This document shows, in pieces, positions 14,783 to 21,818 of a stretch of DNA of 22,139 nt (the stretch's first letter is position 1; each line of letters begins with the position of its first letter). The DNA is from Candidatus Roizmanbacteria bacterium. Its GTDB lineage: Bacteria; Patescibacteriota; Microgenomatia; UBA1406; GWC2-37-13. A program made the position numbers and the translations under genes. The notes beneath the pieces were generated by a model. That model had not been told where the DNA came from, ran no database searches, and saw only the letters and a list, made by a program, of their open reading frames with translations. Location: assembly GCA_026395455.1 (NCBI GenBank), contig JAPLYR010000096.1, forward strand, positions 1-22,139, read 5' to 3'.

Positions 14783-15964
14783 CTAAGTCAAGTGGCTATT
14801 TTTTTCTCTCTTCTCTGTTGAGAATAGAAGAAGAATAAACAGTATTACTCCAAATAAAAAACCCGTTGAAGTTAGAGCTACATAGAACTCTTTATTTAAC
14901 ACATCTTTATATAAAAAAGGTAAAAAAGTACTATGCCATGTAAAGTTTGAAATAATAATTGCACTTATAAATAAGTATTTTTTTATTGTTTTCAACTCTC
15001 CCCAATTGTCCCATATAATAAGTACCCCAAATATCATAGGAGCAAAGTTCCAAAAAGTTGTAGTTCCAGGCAATAGCGAAAGACCGATCATCCAAAGTGA
15101 ACCCAGGTAATAAAGAGACTTTTTACTCATCAGTGAGTAGATCATAAGGATTGCAAGGACAATTAGACAAAAAATGTTATTTATTGATCTTAAGAGTAAT
15201 GGCTCCCCCTCTCCAAAATATCGGGTAAGTACCGAAATAAAGGACTGGTAAGTAAAATAACCATTGGTCTGATTTTGTAAATCAGGAAGAACGCGAGCAA
15301 AATAATACACCGTATCTTTTGGACCGGAAAAAAGGATTGGTATCAATATGAACAAACAGATGAATAATATGATCTGAAAAATCATTTTCCACTTTTTCTT
15401 TACAATGAAAAGTAACAAAAGTAATACTGGATAAACTTTTATTACACAAACAAGGGCAAAACATAATGACCCCACCCAACTTTTTGATTTTTTAAGCCAA
15501 ATCCATAAACACATTAATATAAAAATATTAATTTGTCCTGAAGCAATACTATAGAGAATGGGACTAAACGTAAGAAGAAATAAATAGACCCATTTATTCT
15601 TGTACTGTTTCATGAATTGATAACAGAGAAATGCATATTGTACTAATGAACAAAGCATCCAAATCCAAGCTGCGATATGTGGTTCAACAAAGCTTAATGG
15701 ATGCATGATCCAGGCAGTAAAAGGTGGGTAGCTATATCCTGTTGCGACATGAAAATGTAAATGAAAATTATTTTTTATTTCTATAAAGTGTGATCCTATC
15801 CCATAGGGAGATAGTCCTGCGCGCAATAATTTAGCTCCTATCCAGTAGTCATAAAAATCATTATGGAGAAACGCATACGGTACCACTTTCTGTATGAAAA
15901 TAATACATACAACAAAAGATAGTGACCACAGTATAAATGTAATAATGAAGTTTTTTTTATGCAT
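14783..15964 (-). CDS. GT87-like polytopic glycosyltransferase (GT-C fold)
   Basis: From the ATG at 15964 (MHKKNFIIT) the protein has 393 residues and about ten membrane helices. An ATG at 15982 and others further upstream are possible but overlap the preceding gene more. The first extracytoplasmic loop carries the acidic motif HNDFYDYWIGAKLLRAG and later SYPPFTAWI, followed by SGQINIF and VIKVYP. These are typical of the GT87/DUF2029 family, which uses polyprenyl-phosphate mannose or related donors outside the membrane. It starts within an 8-nt overlap (ATGCATAA) with the hydrogenase-like gene, so the two are translationally coupled despite having no obvious common function. The acceptor glycan is unknown. 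Confidence 0.85.
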   Translation of the reverse strand: MHKKNFIITFILWSLSFVVCIIFIQKVVPYAFLHNDFYDYWIGAKLLRAGLSPYGIGSHFIEIKNNFHLHFHVATGYSYPPFTAWIMHPLSFVEPHIAAWIWMLCSLVQYAFLCYQFMKQYKNKWVYLFLLTFSPILYSIASGQINIFILMCLWIWLKKSKSWVGSLCFALVCVIKVYPVLLLLLFIVKKKWKMIFQIILFICLFILIPILFSGPKDTVYYFARVLPDLQNQTNGYFTYQSFISVLTRYFGEGEPLLLRSINNIFCLIVLAILMIYSLMSKKSLYYLGSLWMIGLSLLPGTTTFWNFAPMIFGVLIIWDNWGELKTIKKYLFISAIIISNFTWHSTFLPFLYKDVLNKEFYVALTSTGFLFGVILFILLLFSTEKREKNSHLT

Positions 15965-16748
15965 GTTTTGATGAGTCAGCATATTCAAGAACTTTCTTTT
16001 TACGGTCTGGAACAGAAAGAGGGCTTGAAACGCCGGGCCCATTTATACATCCTCCCTCACAAAAAAGGATATCAACAAATCTTATCTTTTTATTTTCTTC
16101 AAATTCCTTCAATGTGGCTTCGCAATTTTTATATCCCGAGACAATTCGTATTTCATCATCTTTAAGAAAAGATCGTATGCCACTACTATCCGTAAGTCCA
16201 CCATCAAAGGGATAGATACGAGTGGGTCCTTCAGAGATATCAAACGTGTCGTTTGGATTTGTCGCTATTTCTGAAAGATTTTTGTCTTTTAGTATTTGTT
16301 CAAGCTCCTTATAGGTGAGAACCAACATATTCAACTCGGGATAATCCTCACTCGCTTCCAATTTTTTTACTACACATGGTCCAATAAAAACAGGTTTATA
16401 GTCAGGGTACGTCTCATGAACAATTTTTGCGGTTGCTACCATAGGAGAGTCCGCTTGTAATGCTAAATATTTAAGAAACTCTGGATGTTTTGTTCTTACA
16501 TATCTCACAAAACTTGCACAGGGACTTGTAATAAAACGACTTTCTGGATTTGCTTTAAGGAGTTTTGCAACTGCTTCATTTGTTTTTTTTGCACCAGCAC
16601 TTACTTCTACCACATATTCAAATCCTAGCGCTTTTAATTTTGTGATAATTTCTGGATATCCGTACATTATGGGGAACGATGGTGCCACCATTGCAACAAG
16701 ATGTTCTTTTTTTTCAAGAAGTGTTTTAAGTTGATCTACATCAGTCAT
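15957..16748 (-). CDS. Stand-alone [FeFe]-hydrogenase large-subunit C-terminal (H-cluster) domain protein
   Basis: The 263-residue protein is a whole Fe_hyd_lg_C-type domain without the ferredoxin domains that normally precede it. The start VAMVAPSFPIMYGYPE matches the domain's opening strand. Motif L1 is TSPCASF with Cys77, L2 is GPCVVKKLEA with Cys125, and L3 is FCEGGCINGPG with Cys240 and Cys244. These four align with the cysteines that hold the H-cluster and its [4Fe-4S] part. The cysteine used for proton transfer in true hydrogenases (first Cys of TSCCP) is Pro76 here. It is therefore probably a sensory or assembly relative rather than a hydrogen producer. It overlaps the upstream membrane-protein gene by 8 nt (ATGACTGA). 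No HydE, HydF or HydG maturase is in the window. Confidence 0.8.
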   Translation of the reverse strand: MTDVDQLKTLLEKKEHLVAMVAPSFPIMYGYPEIITKLKALGFEYVVEVSAGAKKTNEAVAKLLKANPESRFITSPCASFVRYVRTKHPEFLKYLALQADSPMVATAKIVHETYPDYKPVFIGPCVVKKLEASEDYPELNMLVLTYKELEQILKDKNLSEIATNPNDTFDISEGPTRIYPFDGGLTDSSGIRSFLKDDEIRIVSGYKNCEATLKEFEENKKIRFVDILFCEGGCINGPGVSSPLSVPDRKKKVLEYADSSKHA

Positions 16749-17262
16749 TTTTTTTAGAAATAATAGTTGTAATAATAAAAGCTAACATACCCCCCGCTAA
16801 AGCGGTATATAGCTGAAATAACCCCATCAATTGTAAAAAAATCATTGGAACTATTTTTGTTATTGTTAGTGCATATGCAATGCAGAATAAAAATCCACAC
16901 TTGAGTAGTGCGCTCCCCACTATCGAAATAGGAGGGGAATTTTTCTTTGATAAATATGTAAAAGATTGCATTAATATATAATTACTTATCCAGATAAATG
17001 GAAGAAAATAAAGTAAAAAAACAGTAAATTTTCCAAACAAAAGTCCATTTAATAGCGCTCCGATACTAGGCAACACTACTATGGGAAGAGTGTTTTTTGA
17101 CTTTATTTTTGAAACGTAGAGAAAAAGGAGAGTGTTGACGATGGCACCGGTTAAGAGTTGGGGACCAGAAATAAAAAAAGGAATTAGGAATGAAGTTGCA
17201 AGAAGTGAATATTCTAATACCTGACTTGTTGTTTTGGGAAGTGTAATTGTTTTTGTTTCCAT
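16741..17262 (-). CDS. Six-helix membrane protein resembling ECF S-components
   Basis: The 173-residue protein is almost entirely hydrophobic, with about six helices and short polar loops, which is the size and layout of ECF transporter S-components. Small-residue-rich segments (LPSIGALLNGLLFG and LYTALAGGMLAF) support that fold. I recognise no substrate-specific motif. It begins 7 nt after the MGMT-like gene and overlaps the hydrogenase-like gene by 8 nt, so a link with that iron-sulfur protein is suggested by coupling. Transport of a metal or cofactor is one possibility. It is the second S-component-like protein in the window. Confidence 0.65.
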   Translation of the reverse strand: METKTITLPKTTSQVLEYSLLATSFLIPFFISGPQLLTGAIVNTLLFLYVSKIKSKNTLPIVVLPSIGALLNGLLFGKFTVFLLYFLPFIWISNYILMQSFTYLSKKNSPPISIVGSALLKCGFLFCIAYALTITKIVPMIFLQLMGLFQLYTALAGGMLAFIITTIISKKND

Positions 17263-17269
17263 ATATATA

Positions 17270-17584
17270 CTATATCACACCAGCCCAAAGAGCTTTTTTT
17301 ATATCTACTCTTTCTCCTCTAAATGGAACACCTTCTGCACGTAGTATTTGTTTTTTTGTTATTATCCCCTTTTTCATGGAATAGCCTGTTAAAGCTCCAT
17401 TTTTTGCAACAACACGATGACATGGTGTGCGTGGTGCATCTGGATTAGTCCTCATAAACCCTCCTACAGCGCGAGCAGCCTTAGGTTTGCCTGCAAGAAG
17501 AGCAAGTTGACCATAGGTAGCTACTTTTCCTTTTGGAATTCTTCGCGTAAGCTTATAGATTTTTTCCTTAAATAAAGTGTCCAT
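17270..17584 (-). CDS. MGMT/Ogt-like DNA-binding domain protein with active-site Cys
   Basis: The 104-residue protein is only the C-terminal domain of O6-alkylguanine-DNA alkyltransferase, with a winged-helix core. GKVATYGQLALLAG and the ARAVGG segment contact DNA, and the acceptor Cys55 is in TPCHRVVAKNGALTGY. The N-terminal ribonuclease-H-like domain is absent. Unlike alkyltransferase-like (ATL) proteins, which replace the Cys by Trp or Ala, the Cys is kept, so direct suicide repair of O6-alkylguanine is plausible. It is the first gene of a minus-strand cluster. A TATAGT box 15 nt upstream is a candidate promoter. Confidence 0.9.
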   Translation of the reverse strand: MDTLFKEKIYKLTRRIPKGKVATYGQLALLAGKPKAARAVGGFMRTNPDAPRTPCHRVVAKNGALTGYSMKKGIITKKQILRAEGVPFRGERVDIKKALWAGVI

Positions 17585-17627
17585 AATGATAACTATTACA
17601 CTATACCATTGACAATATAAAACCTGC

Positions 17628-17633
17628 TATACT
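17628..17633 (+). promoter_or_regulatory. -10 box of the large secreted protein gene
   Basis: TATACT with extended TGC lies 13 nt before the ATG at 17647, leaving a leader of about 6 nt, too short for a Shine-Dalgarno site. TTGACA at 17610-17615 is only about 12 nt from the -10 box, too close to serve as a standard -35. Confidence 0.5.
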
Positions 17634-17646
17634 GATTTTAAATACT

Positions 17647-19503
17647 ATGAAAAAAATATTCTTCGGACTAACCCTCTTTTTTTTAATAGTTGGATTAACA
17701 CATCCATTTCCAGCTTTTTCTCAATCAAATGTGCAAGGAGAAAAAACTGTTAAATGCTTAACTAATCGACCTGAAGATCCAGGAAATAGTCGCTCATTAA
17801 CGTGGCATGACCCTCCTTCTCCCCAGTCTATTCCAAAATATTTAAAAGGAACATTCTTACAAGGAAGTACTGTTTATACAGTGGCATGTCTTGGGTCTGG
17901 AACTGGAAGAGTTTGTGGAACTGGGAGCACTCAATATGACGATGAATTGTTTGGAGCAAATCCTGTTGGAATCAATAGAGGAACAAAAGTTGACGCAACC
18001 GTTGGTGGAACAACTAATCCAAGTGGAGGTTATGAATTTTTTGGCGTGGAAATTCGTCCACCAGTAAATGGGTCAGCGGGCGACGCAGGAGCATTACAAC
18101 AAGCTACTTTTAAATTTGAAGCTCCTTCTGGAAAAGATTGTGCTGTTATTTCATGGACACATCATGATCCATATGGAATAGTTTTTGACTCAGTAAGTTT
18201 AGAGCCAGTTGCAAATGTTGTTGTTACTATTCGTAATGAAGCAGGCGTTGCACTCGTTAATAATCCTGTGCTACGAAATAATGCGACAACGAGAGAAGAT
18301 GGAGTATATAACTACCTTGTCCCTCCAGGAAGATATCTTCTTACAGTTCAACCACCAGCCGGCTACCAGTTTAGTGCTACACCTCATGCGAGCCCCAATA
18401 TGGCTCAAGTGTATGACTTTATAGATGATAATGACACCAAGAATCATTGCACCATCTATAAACCGAATGAAATAATAGATGAAAAGGCAGATATGCCAGA
18501 GTGTCGTAATATCCCACTTGACCCAGTAACTACAAAACCTACTGTAAAGAGTCCTATCAATATGCAGTATGATTTTCAAAAAAATACCGATAAGGGAACG
18601 TATGTTATTAAAGGAAAAGTTTCTCATCCTTTATCAACAGTTGTCGCTTACCAAAAAATAACTGGTCAAGGGGCTACTCCAATGCAAAAAATTGAATTAG
18701 GAAGAGTTGATTCAAATCATTCTGGTTTTTACACACTTGAAATTCCTATCGCCAAAGTTTTGACCGATTCTGCTATTGAAGTCGAGTTTATAAAAAGTAC
18801 GTTATTAGGTGCCGCTCCAAGCGCAAGCGTACCTGGAGATATTTTTAATAGAATTCATGACTTTTTGTTCAAGAGTGTCAATGCTCAAACATCCTCTCAA
18901 CAAACAATAGTCATCGATCCTCTTCCTTCCTATATCGAAGGATATGCATATGATGAAGCACAACAAGCTATTCCAAATGCAGTTGTTCAAGTTAAGTTGA
19001 AAAATGGAGATTCCATCTATTATCAAACAAAGGCGGATAAAAATGGATATTTTTATATTTCCCCAAGTAGCCTTCCAACAACACCACTCAATTTAGAGTT
19101 TTACCTTAATTTTGTAAAGCCAAATGGAGGAAATGTAAAATATCGTGTATTTGAGTTTACCCAAGCTAATAAATATTATTTCACTAAAGAAAATATTAAT
19201 TTGTTAACCGGGAAGAAGAATGGTGAGGTTGCAACGCCTCAAGCAGCTGGCAAAACAGAACTTAATATTGTTCCAGTAGATGGAACTGGAAGCAACAAAA
19301 CTGGTATGAAGACAACAAGCTCTAATCTTAAGACAAGTTCATCATTGTCAAATGGTGAAACTCAACAAGGTACCTCAGCGACAAATCCAGTGAATCAACA
19401 AGTAATTGTCATTGTTGCTTTGATTATTGTACTTGGAATCGTTGGTGCCGTTGTAGCTGTGGCAATTGTCAAAAAGAACTCATCGACACCACCTACTTAT
19501 TAA
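17647..19503 (+). CDS. Secreted multi-domain Ig/CarboxypepD_reg-like protein with C-terminal anchor
   Basis: The 618-residue protein has a signal peptide (about 1-25, ending PAFSQS). A Cys-containing N-terminal domain with two cysteines near 85-95 follows. Next is a carboxypeptidase-regulatory/Cna-B-like beta domain (about 175-240: VFDSVSLEPVANVVVTIRN, then REDGVYNYLVPPGRYLLTV). A beta domain with KGKVSHP is at about 320-385. A second CarboxypepD_reg-like domain is near 425-500 (IEGYAYDEAQQAIPNAVV, KADKNGYFYI). A Ser/Thr-rich linker, one membrane helix (about 583-606) and a short cytoplasmic tail complete it. It is probably a cell-surface stalk or adhesin-like protein, and no enzymatic motif is visible. 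It ends 4 nt into the convergent DUF167 gene. Confidence 0.82.
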   Translation: MKKIFFGLTLFFLIVGLTHPFPAFSQSNVQGEKTVKCLTNRPEDPGNSRSLTWHDPPSPQSIPKYLKGTFLQGSTVYTVACLGSGTGRVCGTGSTQYDDELFGANPVGINRGTKVDATVGGTTNPSGGYEFFGVEIRPPVNGSAGDAGALQQATFKFEAPSGKDCAVISWTHHDPYGIVFDSVSLEPVANVVVTIRNEAGVALVNNPVLRNNATTREDGVYNYLVPPGRYLLTVQPPAGYQFSATPHASPNMAQVYDFIDDNDTKNHCTIYKPNEIIDEKADMPECRNIPLDPVTTKPTVKSPINMQYDFQKNTDKGTYVIKGKVSHPLSTVVAYQKITGQGATPMQKIELGRVDSNHSGFYTLEIPIAKVLTDSAIEVEFIKSTLLGAAPSASVPGDIFNRIHDFLFKSVNAQTSSQQTIVIDPLPSYIEGYAYDEAQQAIPNAVVQVKLKNGDSIYYQTKADKNGYFYISPSSLPTTPLNLEFYLNFVKPNGGNVKYRVFEFTQANKYYFTKENINLLTGKKNGEVATPQAAGKTELNIVPVDGTGSNKTGMKTTSSNLKTSSSLSNGETQQGTSATNPVNQQVIVIVALIIVLGIVGAVVAVAIVKKNSSTPPTY

Positions 19504-19724
19504 GTAGTGGTGATTTCGATGGATTTTTGTTTTGATGTAAGTCCTGAAATGATTTTAAAGTGGGACTTAGGAATATTGTAGTACTCGCTCATTCTTTCAA
19601 TGACGGCTTTGTTTGCCTTCCCTTTTTCTGGTGCCTCTTTGATGTGGACTAAATAATGAGTGGAGTCTATCTTTATAATTTTCTCTTCACGAGCTTTTGG
19701 TTTTACTTTAACAAAGATTTTCAT
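19500..19724 (-). CDS. DUF167 (YggU/UPF0235) family protein
   Basis: The 74-residue protein is a complete DUF167 domain. It starts with a strand MKIFVKVKPKARE, then VHIKEAPEKGKANKAVIERM and a final strand that includes IISGLTSKQKSIEI. The GKAN motif is diagnostic. The family is small, cytoplasmic, widely conserved and of unknown function. It is divergent from the Nudix gene: both strands carry TATAAT within a shared ATTATAAT (19736-19743). Its stop overlaps the end of the secreted-protein gene. Confidence 0.93.
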   Translation of the reverse strand: MKIFVKVKPKAREEKIIKIDSTHYLVHIKEAPEKGKANKAVIERMSEYYNIPKSHFKIISGLTSKQKSIEITTT

Positions 19725-19737
19725 ACTGTGCTGATAT

Positions 19738-19743
19738 TATAAT
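19738..19743 (+). promoter_or_regulatory. -10 box of the Nudix gene
   Basis: TATAAT followed by exactly 6 nt (AGAATC) and the ATG at 19750. The overlapping reverse-strand TATAAT (19736-19741) could serve the divergent DUF167 gene. Confidence 0.6.
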
Positions 19744-19749
19744 AGAATC

Positions 19750-20235
19750 ATGCATAATCCATTACAGAAAGATCTTTTACTCTTATTGGAAAATGCATCG
19801 AATCTAACTGTTGATATATGCAATCGGTTTATAGCGCGAATAAACCAAGGGAACCTTACCAGAGATGAAAACCCCCCCTCTCATCTATGTGTCTATTTTG
19901 CTGCGTATGACCCAAAAAATAGGAATGTATTTATGGGAAAACATATTAAATCGGGTTTATGGTTATTCAATGGAGGACATGTAGATAAAAATGAATCAAT
20001 TGAAGATGCTTTGTATCGTGAGATGAAAGAAGAGTGGGGATTGGTACAAAAAACAAACATAAGCGCTCCTTCCCTATTTACCATTACGCAGATTGAAAAT
20101 CCAAAAAGACAAACATGTGGATGGCATTATGACATCTGGTACTTTATTCCATTCCAAAAAGATTTATTTCATCCCATGCAAAACCTATTATCACCCGCAC
20201 CCTTGCTCGTGACAAAGCAACCCTGCTTGGGATAA
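19750..20235 (+). CDS. Nudix hydrolase, probably frameshifted near its C-terminus
   Basis: The 161-residue reading frame contains a complete Nudix box from Gly76 (GHVDKNESIEDALYRE, then MKEEWGL), which binds magnesium and the diphosphate of nucleotide or other X-linked substrates. It begins with a helical segment before the core. The core is followed by a WHYDIWYFIPF strand. After about residue 140 the frame reads an atypical SPAPLLVTKQPCLG and stops. Another frame over the same bases reads ITRTLARDKATLLGINTMD and ends at 20261. That resembles the usual last helix of such Nudix proteins (R-x-L-x-x-D-x-A-T-L). A small deletion with frameshift is therefore suspected. The substrate is unknown. 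The box is intact, so the shortened enzyme might still act. Confidence 0.8.
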   Translation: MHNPLQKDLLLLLENASNLTVDICNRFIARINQGNLTRDENPPSHLCVYFAAYDPKNRNVFMGKHIKSGLWLFNGGHVDKNESIEDALYREMKEEWGLVQKTNISAPSLFTITQIENPKRQTCGWHYDIWYFIPFQKDLFHPMQNLLSPAPLLVTKQPCLG

Positions 20236-20253
20236 ATACAATGGATATGCAGC

Positions 20254-20748
20254 CTATTTAAGGGGAATATTTACCGTTGTGGTCCCGTTTGTACTTGTCG
20301 CCGAGATAGATAATATATATTGGTTATTGTGAGTGTCATCTAATGTCCATACTCCTGTCCAATCACTATTATAACTCGTTCCGCTTCCAGGCAAGAATTC
20401 ATATGGGCCAGATGACTGTGTATCTGTAAGAAGATATGCAATTACTTTTTTTACTGGTGCTATATCTGAAATGGTAATTGTTACTCTCTGCTCTGCTCCA
20501 TAGACTGGAACACGAGGTTTGATAATCCCCTTTCCAAAGTGAGGCCCCTTACCTTCATGTTTGGGGACTGCAAAACTCCACGTATCTCCTGATATTCGGG
20601 TAAATTGTGTTGTCTGCGACATCTTCCACAAAAAAGTTATACCTACTACGGCTATGCATATAAAAATTGCTATATATGTATAGAGTGATTTTAATTGAAA
20701 ACTCTTCCGTGGTTTTATTTTTGTCTTACCTTTTGATTTTCTTACCAT
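20254..20748 (-). CDS. Membrane-anchored small beta-rich extracellular protein
   Basis: The 164-residue protein has a strongly basic start (KSKGKTKIKPRKS), one helix (about 23-41), and an exported remainder rich in Gly, Ser, Thr and aromatic residues. This suggests a single immunoglobulin-like beta sandwich (VTITISDIAP, VWTLDD, YILSISATSTNGTTTVNI). It is a type II membrane protein by the positive-inside rule. No catalytic motif is visible. It stands alone between divergent or convergent neighbours. The function is unknown. Confidence 0.7.
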   Translation of the reverse strand: MVRKSKGKTKIKPRKSFQLKSLYTYIAIFICIAVVGITFLWKMSQTTQFTRISGDTWSFAVPKHEGKGPHFGKGIIKPRVPVYGAEQRVTITISDIAPVKKVIAYLLTDTQSSGPYEFLPGSGTSYNSDWTGVWTLDDTHNNQYILSISATSTNGTTTVNIPLK

Positions 20749-20825
20749 AGTAAATACATCATCTCACAAAACATAATCTCCATCAAGTATCTATATCTAA
20801 AAACCTAACATATTTTCTTTCATGT

Positions 20826-20831
20826 TATACT
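20826..20831 (+). promoter_or_regulatory. -10 box of the gene at 20838
   Basis: TATACT with extended TGT, exactly 6 nt before the ATG at 20838. No -35 match is seen, so the extended -10 probably compensates. Confidence 0.6.
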
Positions 20832-20837
20832 GAAAGT

Positions 20838-21200
20838 ATGAAATTTAACATTCGTTTGATTTATCTATACCTTTTTTCATTTGTTGGGCTGATTGTGTTT
20901 GTCATCGGATGTGTTAGATTGGTTGATCTTGGTCTTAAGGTTCTTGTATTTAACAATGCAGATATGTATGTTTCCTATCCGATCACTCCTTATAAAGGAT
21001 CTGGAGATGAAAGAACGGATGCTCAAATACAACTGGAAAATGAACAACAACAAAAATCTCAGCTTGAAGAGTCAAAACGAAATAGACAGCGAGAAATTTC
21101 TTCTTCACTCGCTATGATTATAGTAGGAGCACCCTTGTACCTATATCATTGGTCGTCAATACAGAAAGAAAATAAAGCGAATAAGAAAAAACGAGGTTAA
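20838..21200 (+). CDS. Small two-helix membrane protein of unknown function
   Basis: The 120-residue protein has a first hydrophobic helix (about 8-30, LYLFSFVGLIVFVIGC) and a loop of about 60 residues with a polar Gln/Glu/Lys/Arg-rich helix (about 65-88). A second helix (about 90-105) follows, with a strongly basic tail. I recall this as a recurring uncharacterised CPR type, but no function can be given. It may be co-transcribed with the SET gene that starts 37 nt later, although that gene has its own -10 candidate. Confidence 0.65.
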   Translation: MKFNIRLIYLYLFSFVGLIVFVIGCVRLVDLGLKVLVFNNADMYVSYPITPYKGSGDERTDAQIQLENEQQQKSQLEESKRNRQREISSSLAMIIVGAPLYLYHWSSIQKENKANKKKRG

Positions 21201-21222
21201 TTCTTCACTTTGGGTATTGTGT

Positions 21223-21228
21223 TACACT
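21223..21228 (+). promoter_or_regulatory. -10 box of the SET-domain gene
   Basis: TACACT with extended TGT, 8 nt before the ATG at 21237. It supports that start over the in-frame one at 21210, which lies upstream of the box. Confidence 0.5.
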
Positions 21229-21236
21229 TGAGTCAC

Positions 21237-21818
21237 ATGTTTTTATTACCTAAAGATAGCCTTAAAATAAAAAGGACAAAAAATAAGGGTTATGGGGTTT
21301 TTGCACGAAAAAATATTACTGCGGGCACAGTAATTAGTGACTACCTTGGAAAAATAGTAAGTAATGCAGACTATGATCTGAGTAATGACAAACAAGGTCT
21401 ATATCTTATGTATCTTTCTGATTATGCTTCAATTTATCCCGATTTATCAAAACCTGGTCCCCATCTTGTCAATCATTCGTGCAAGCCAAACTGTTGGATA
21501 TATGTCTATGAAAGTCATACTCTTTTTTATGCAATTGAAGATATAACTATGGGCGATGAACTGACTATCTCATATTTATTAAGTCCAGATAATGGAACCT
21601 GCATAGCCTGTACACATAGTTGCAAATGCGAGAGTATTAATTGCACCAGAACAATGCACCTTACAAATGAAAAGTATAAAATGTGGCAAAATTATTTAAA
21701 TAAAAAAAGAAAGAAAATAAAAAAGGTCAAGGAGCTGTACGATAGTATCCTCCCTCCTCTCCAGTTATACCCTATTACACTCCCCATTGACCCTATTTAT
21801 AAAAAAATATATTCCTAA
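21237..21818 (+). CDS. SET-domain protein with post-SET zinc motif
   Basis: The 193-residue protein (start MFLLPKDSLK) is a compact SET domain, the fold of protein-lysine methyltransferases. GYGVFARKNITAGTVISDYLG (18-38) is the SAM-binding start, HLVNHSCKPNC (76-86) is the pseudoknot core, and GDELTISY (106-113) carries the catalytic Tyr113. A post-SET motif C-K-C-x4-C follows (Cys129, Cys131, Cys136), which with Cys82 would hold a zinc ion as in eukaryotic enzymes. Two more cysteines (122, 125) precede it. The tail is Lys-rich. The target is unknown; a ribosomal or DNA-binding protein is possible. The stop abuts the stop of the convergent MEDS gene with no gap. Confidence 0.87.
   Translation: MFLLPKDSLKIKRTKNKGYGVFARKNITAGTVISDYLGKIVSNADYDLSNDKQGLYLMYLSDYASIYPDLSKPGPHLVNHSCKPNCWIYVYESHTLFYAIEDITMGDELTISYLLSPDNGTCIACTHSCKCESINCTRTMHLTNEKYKMWQNYLNKKRKKIKKVKELYDSILPPLQLYPITLPIDPIYKKIYS

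Noticed and set aside
15957..16748. Active hydrogen-evolving [FeFe] hydrogenase
   Set aside because: The proton-transfer Cys is Pro76, ferredoxin domains are absent and no maturases are nearby, so hydrogen production is not supported.
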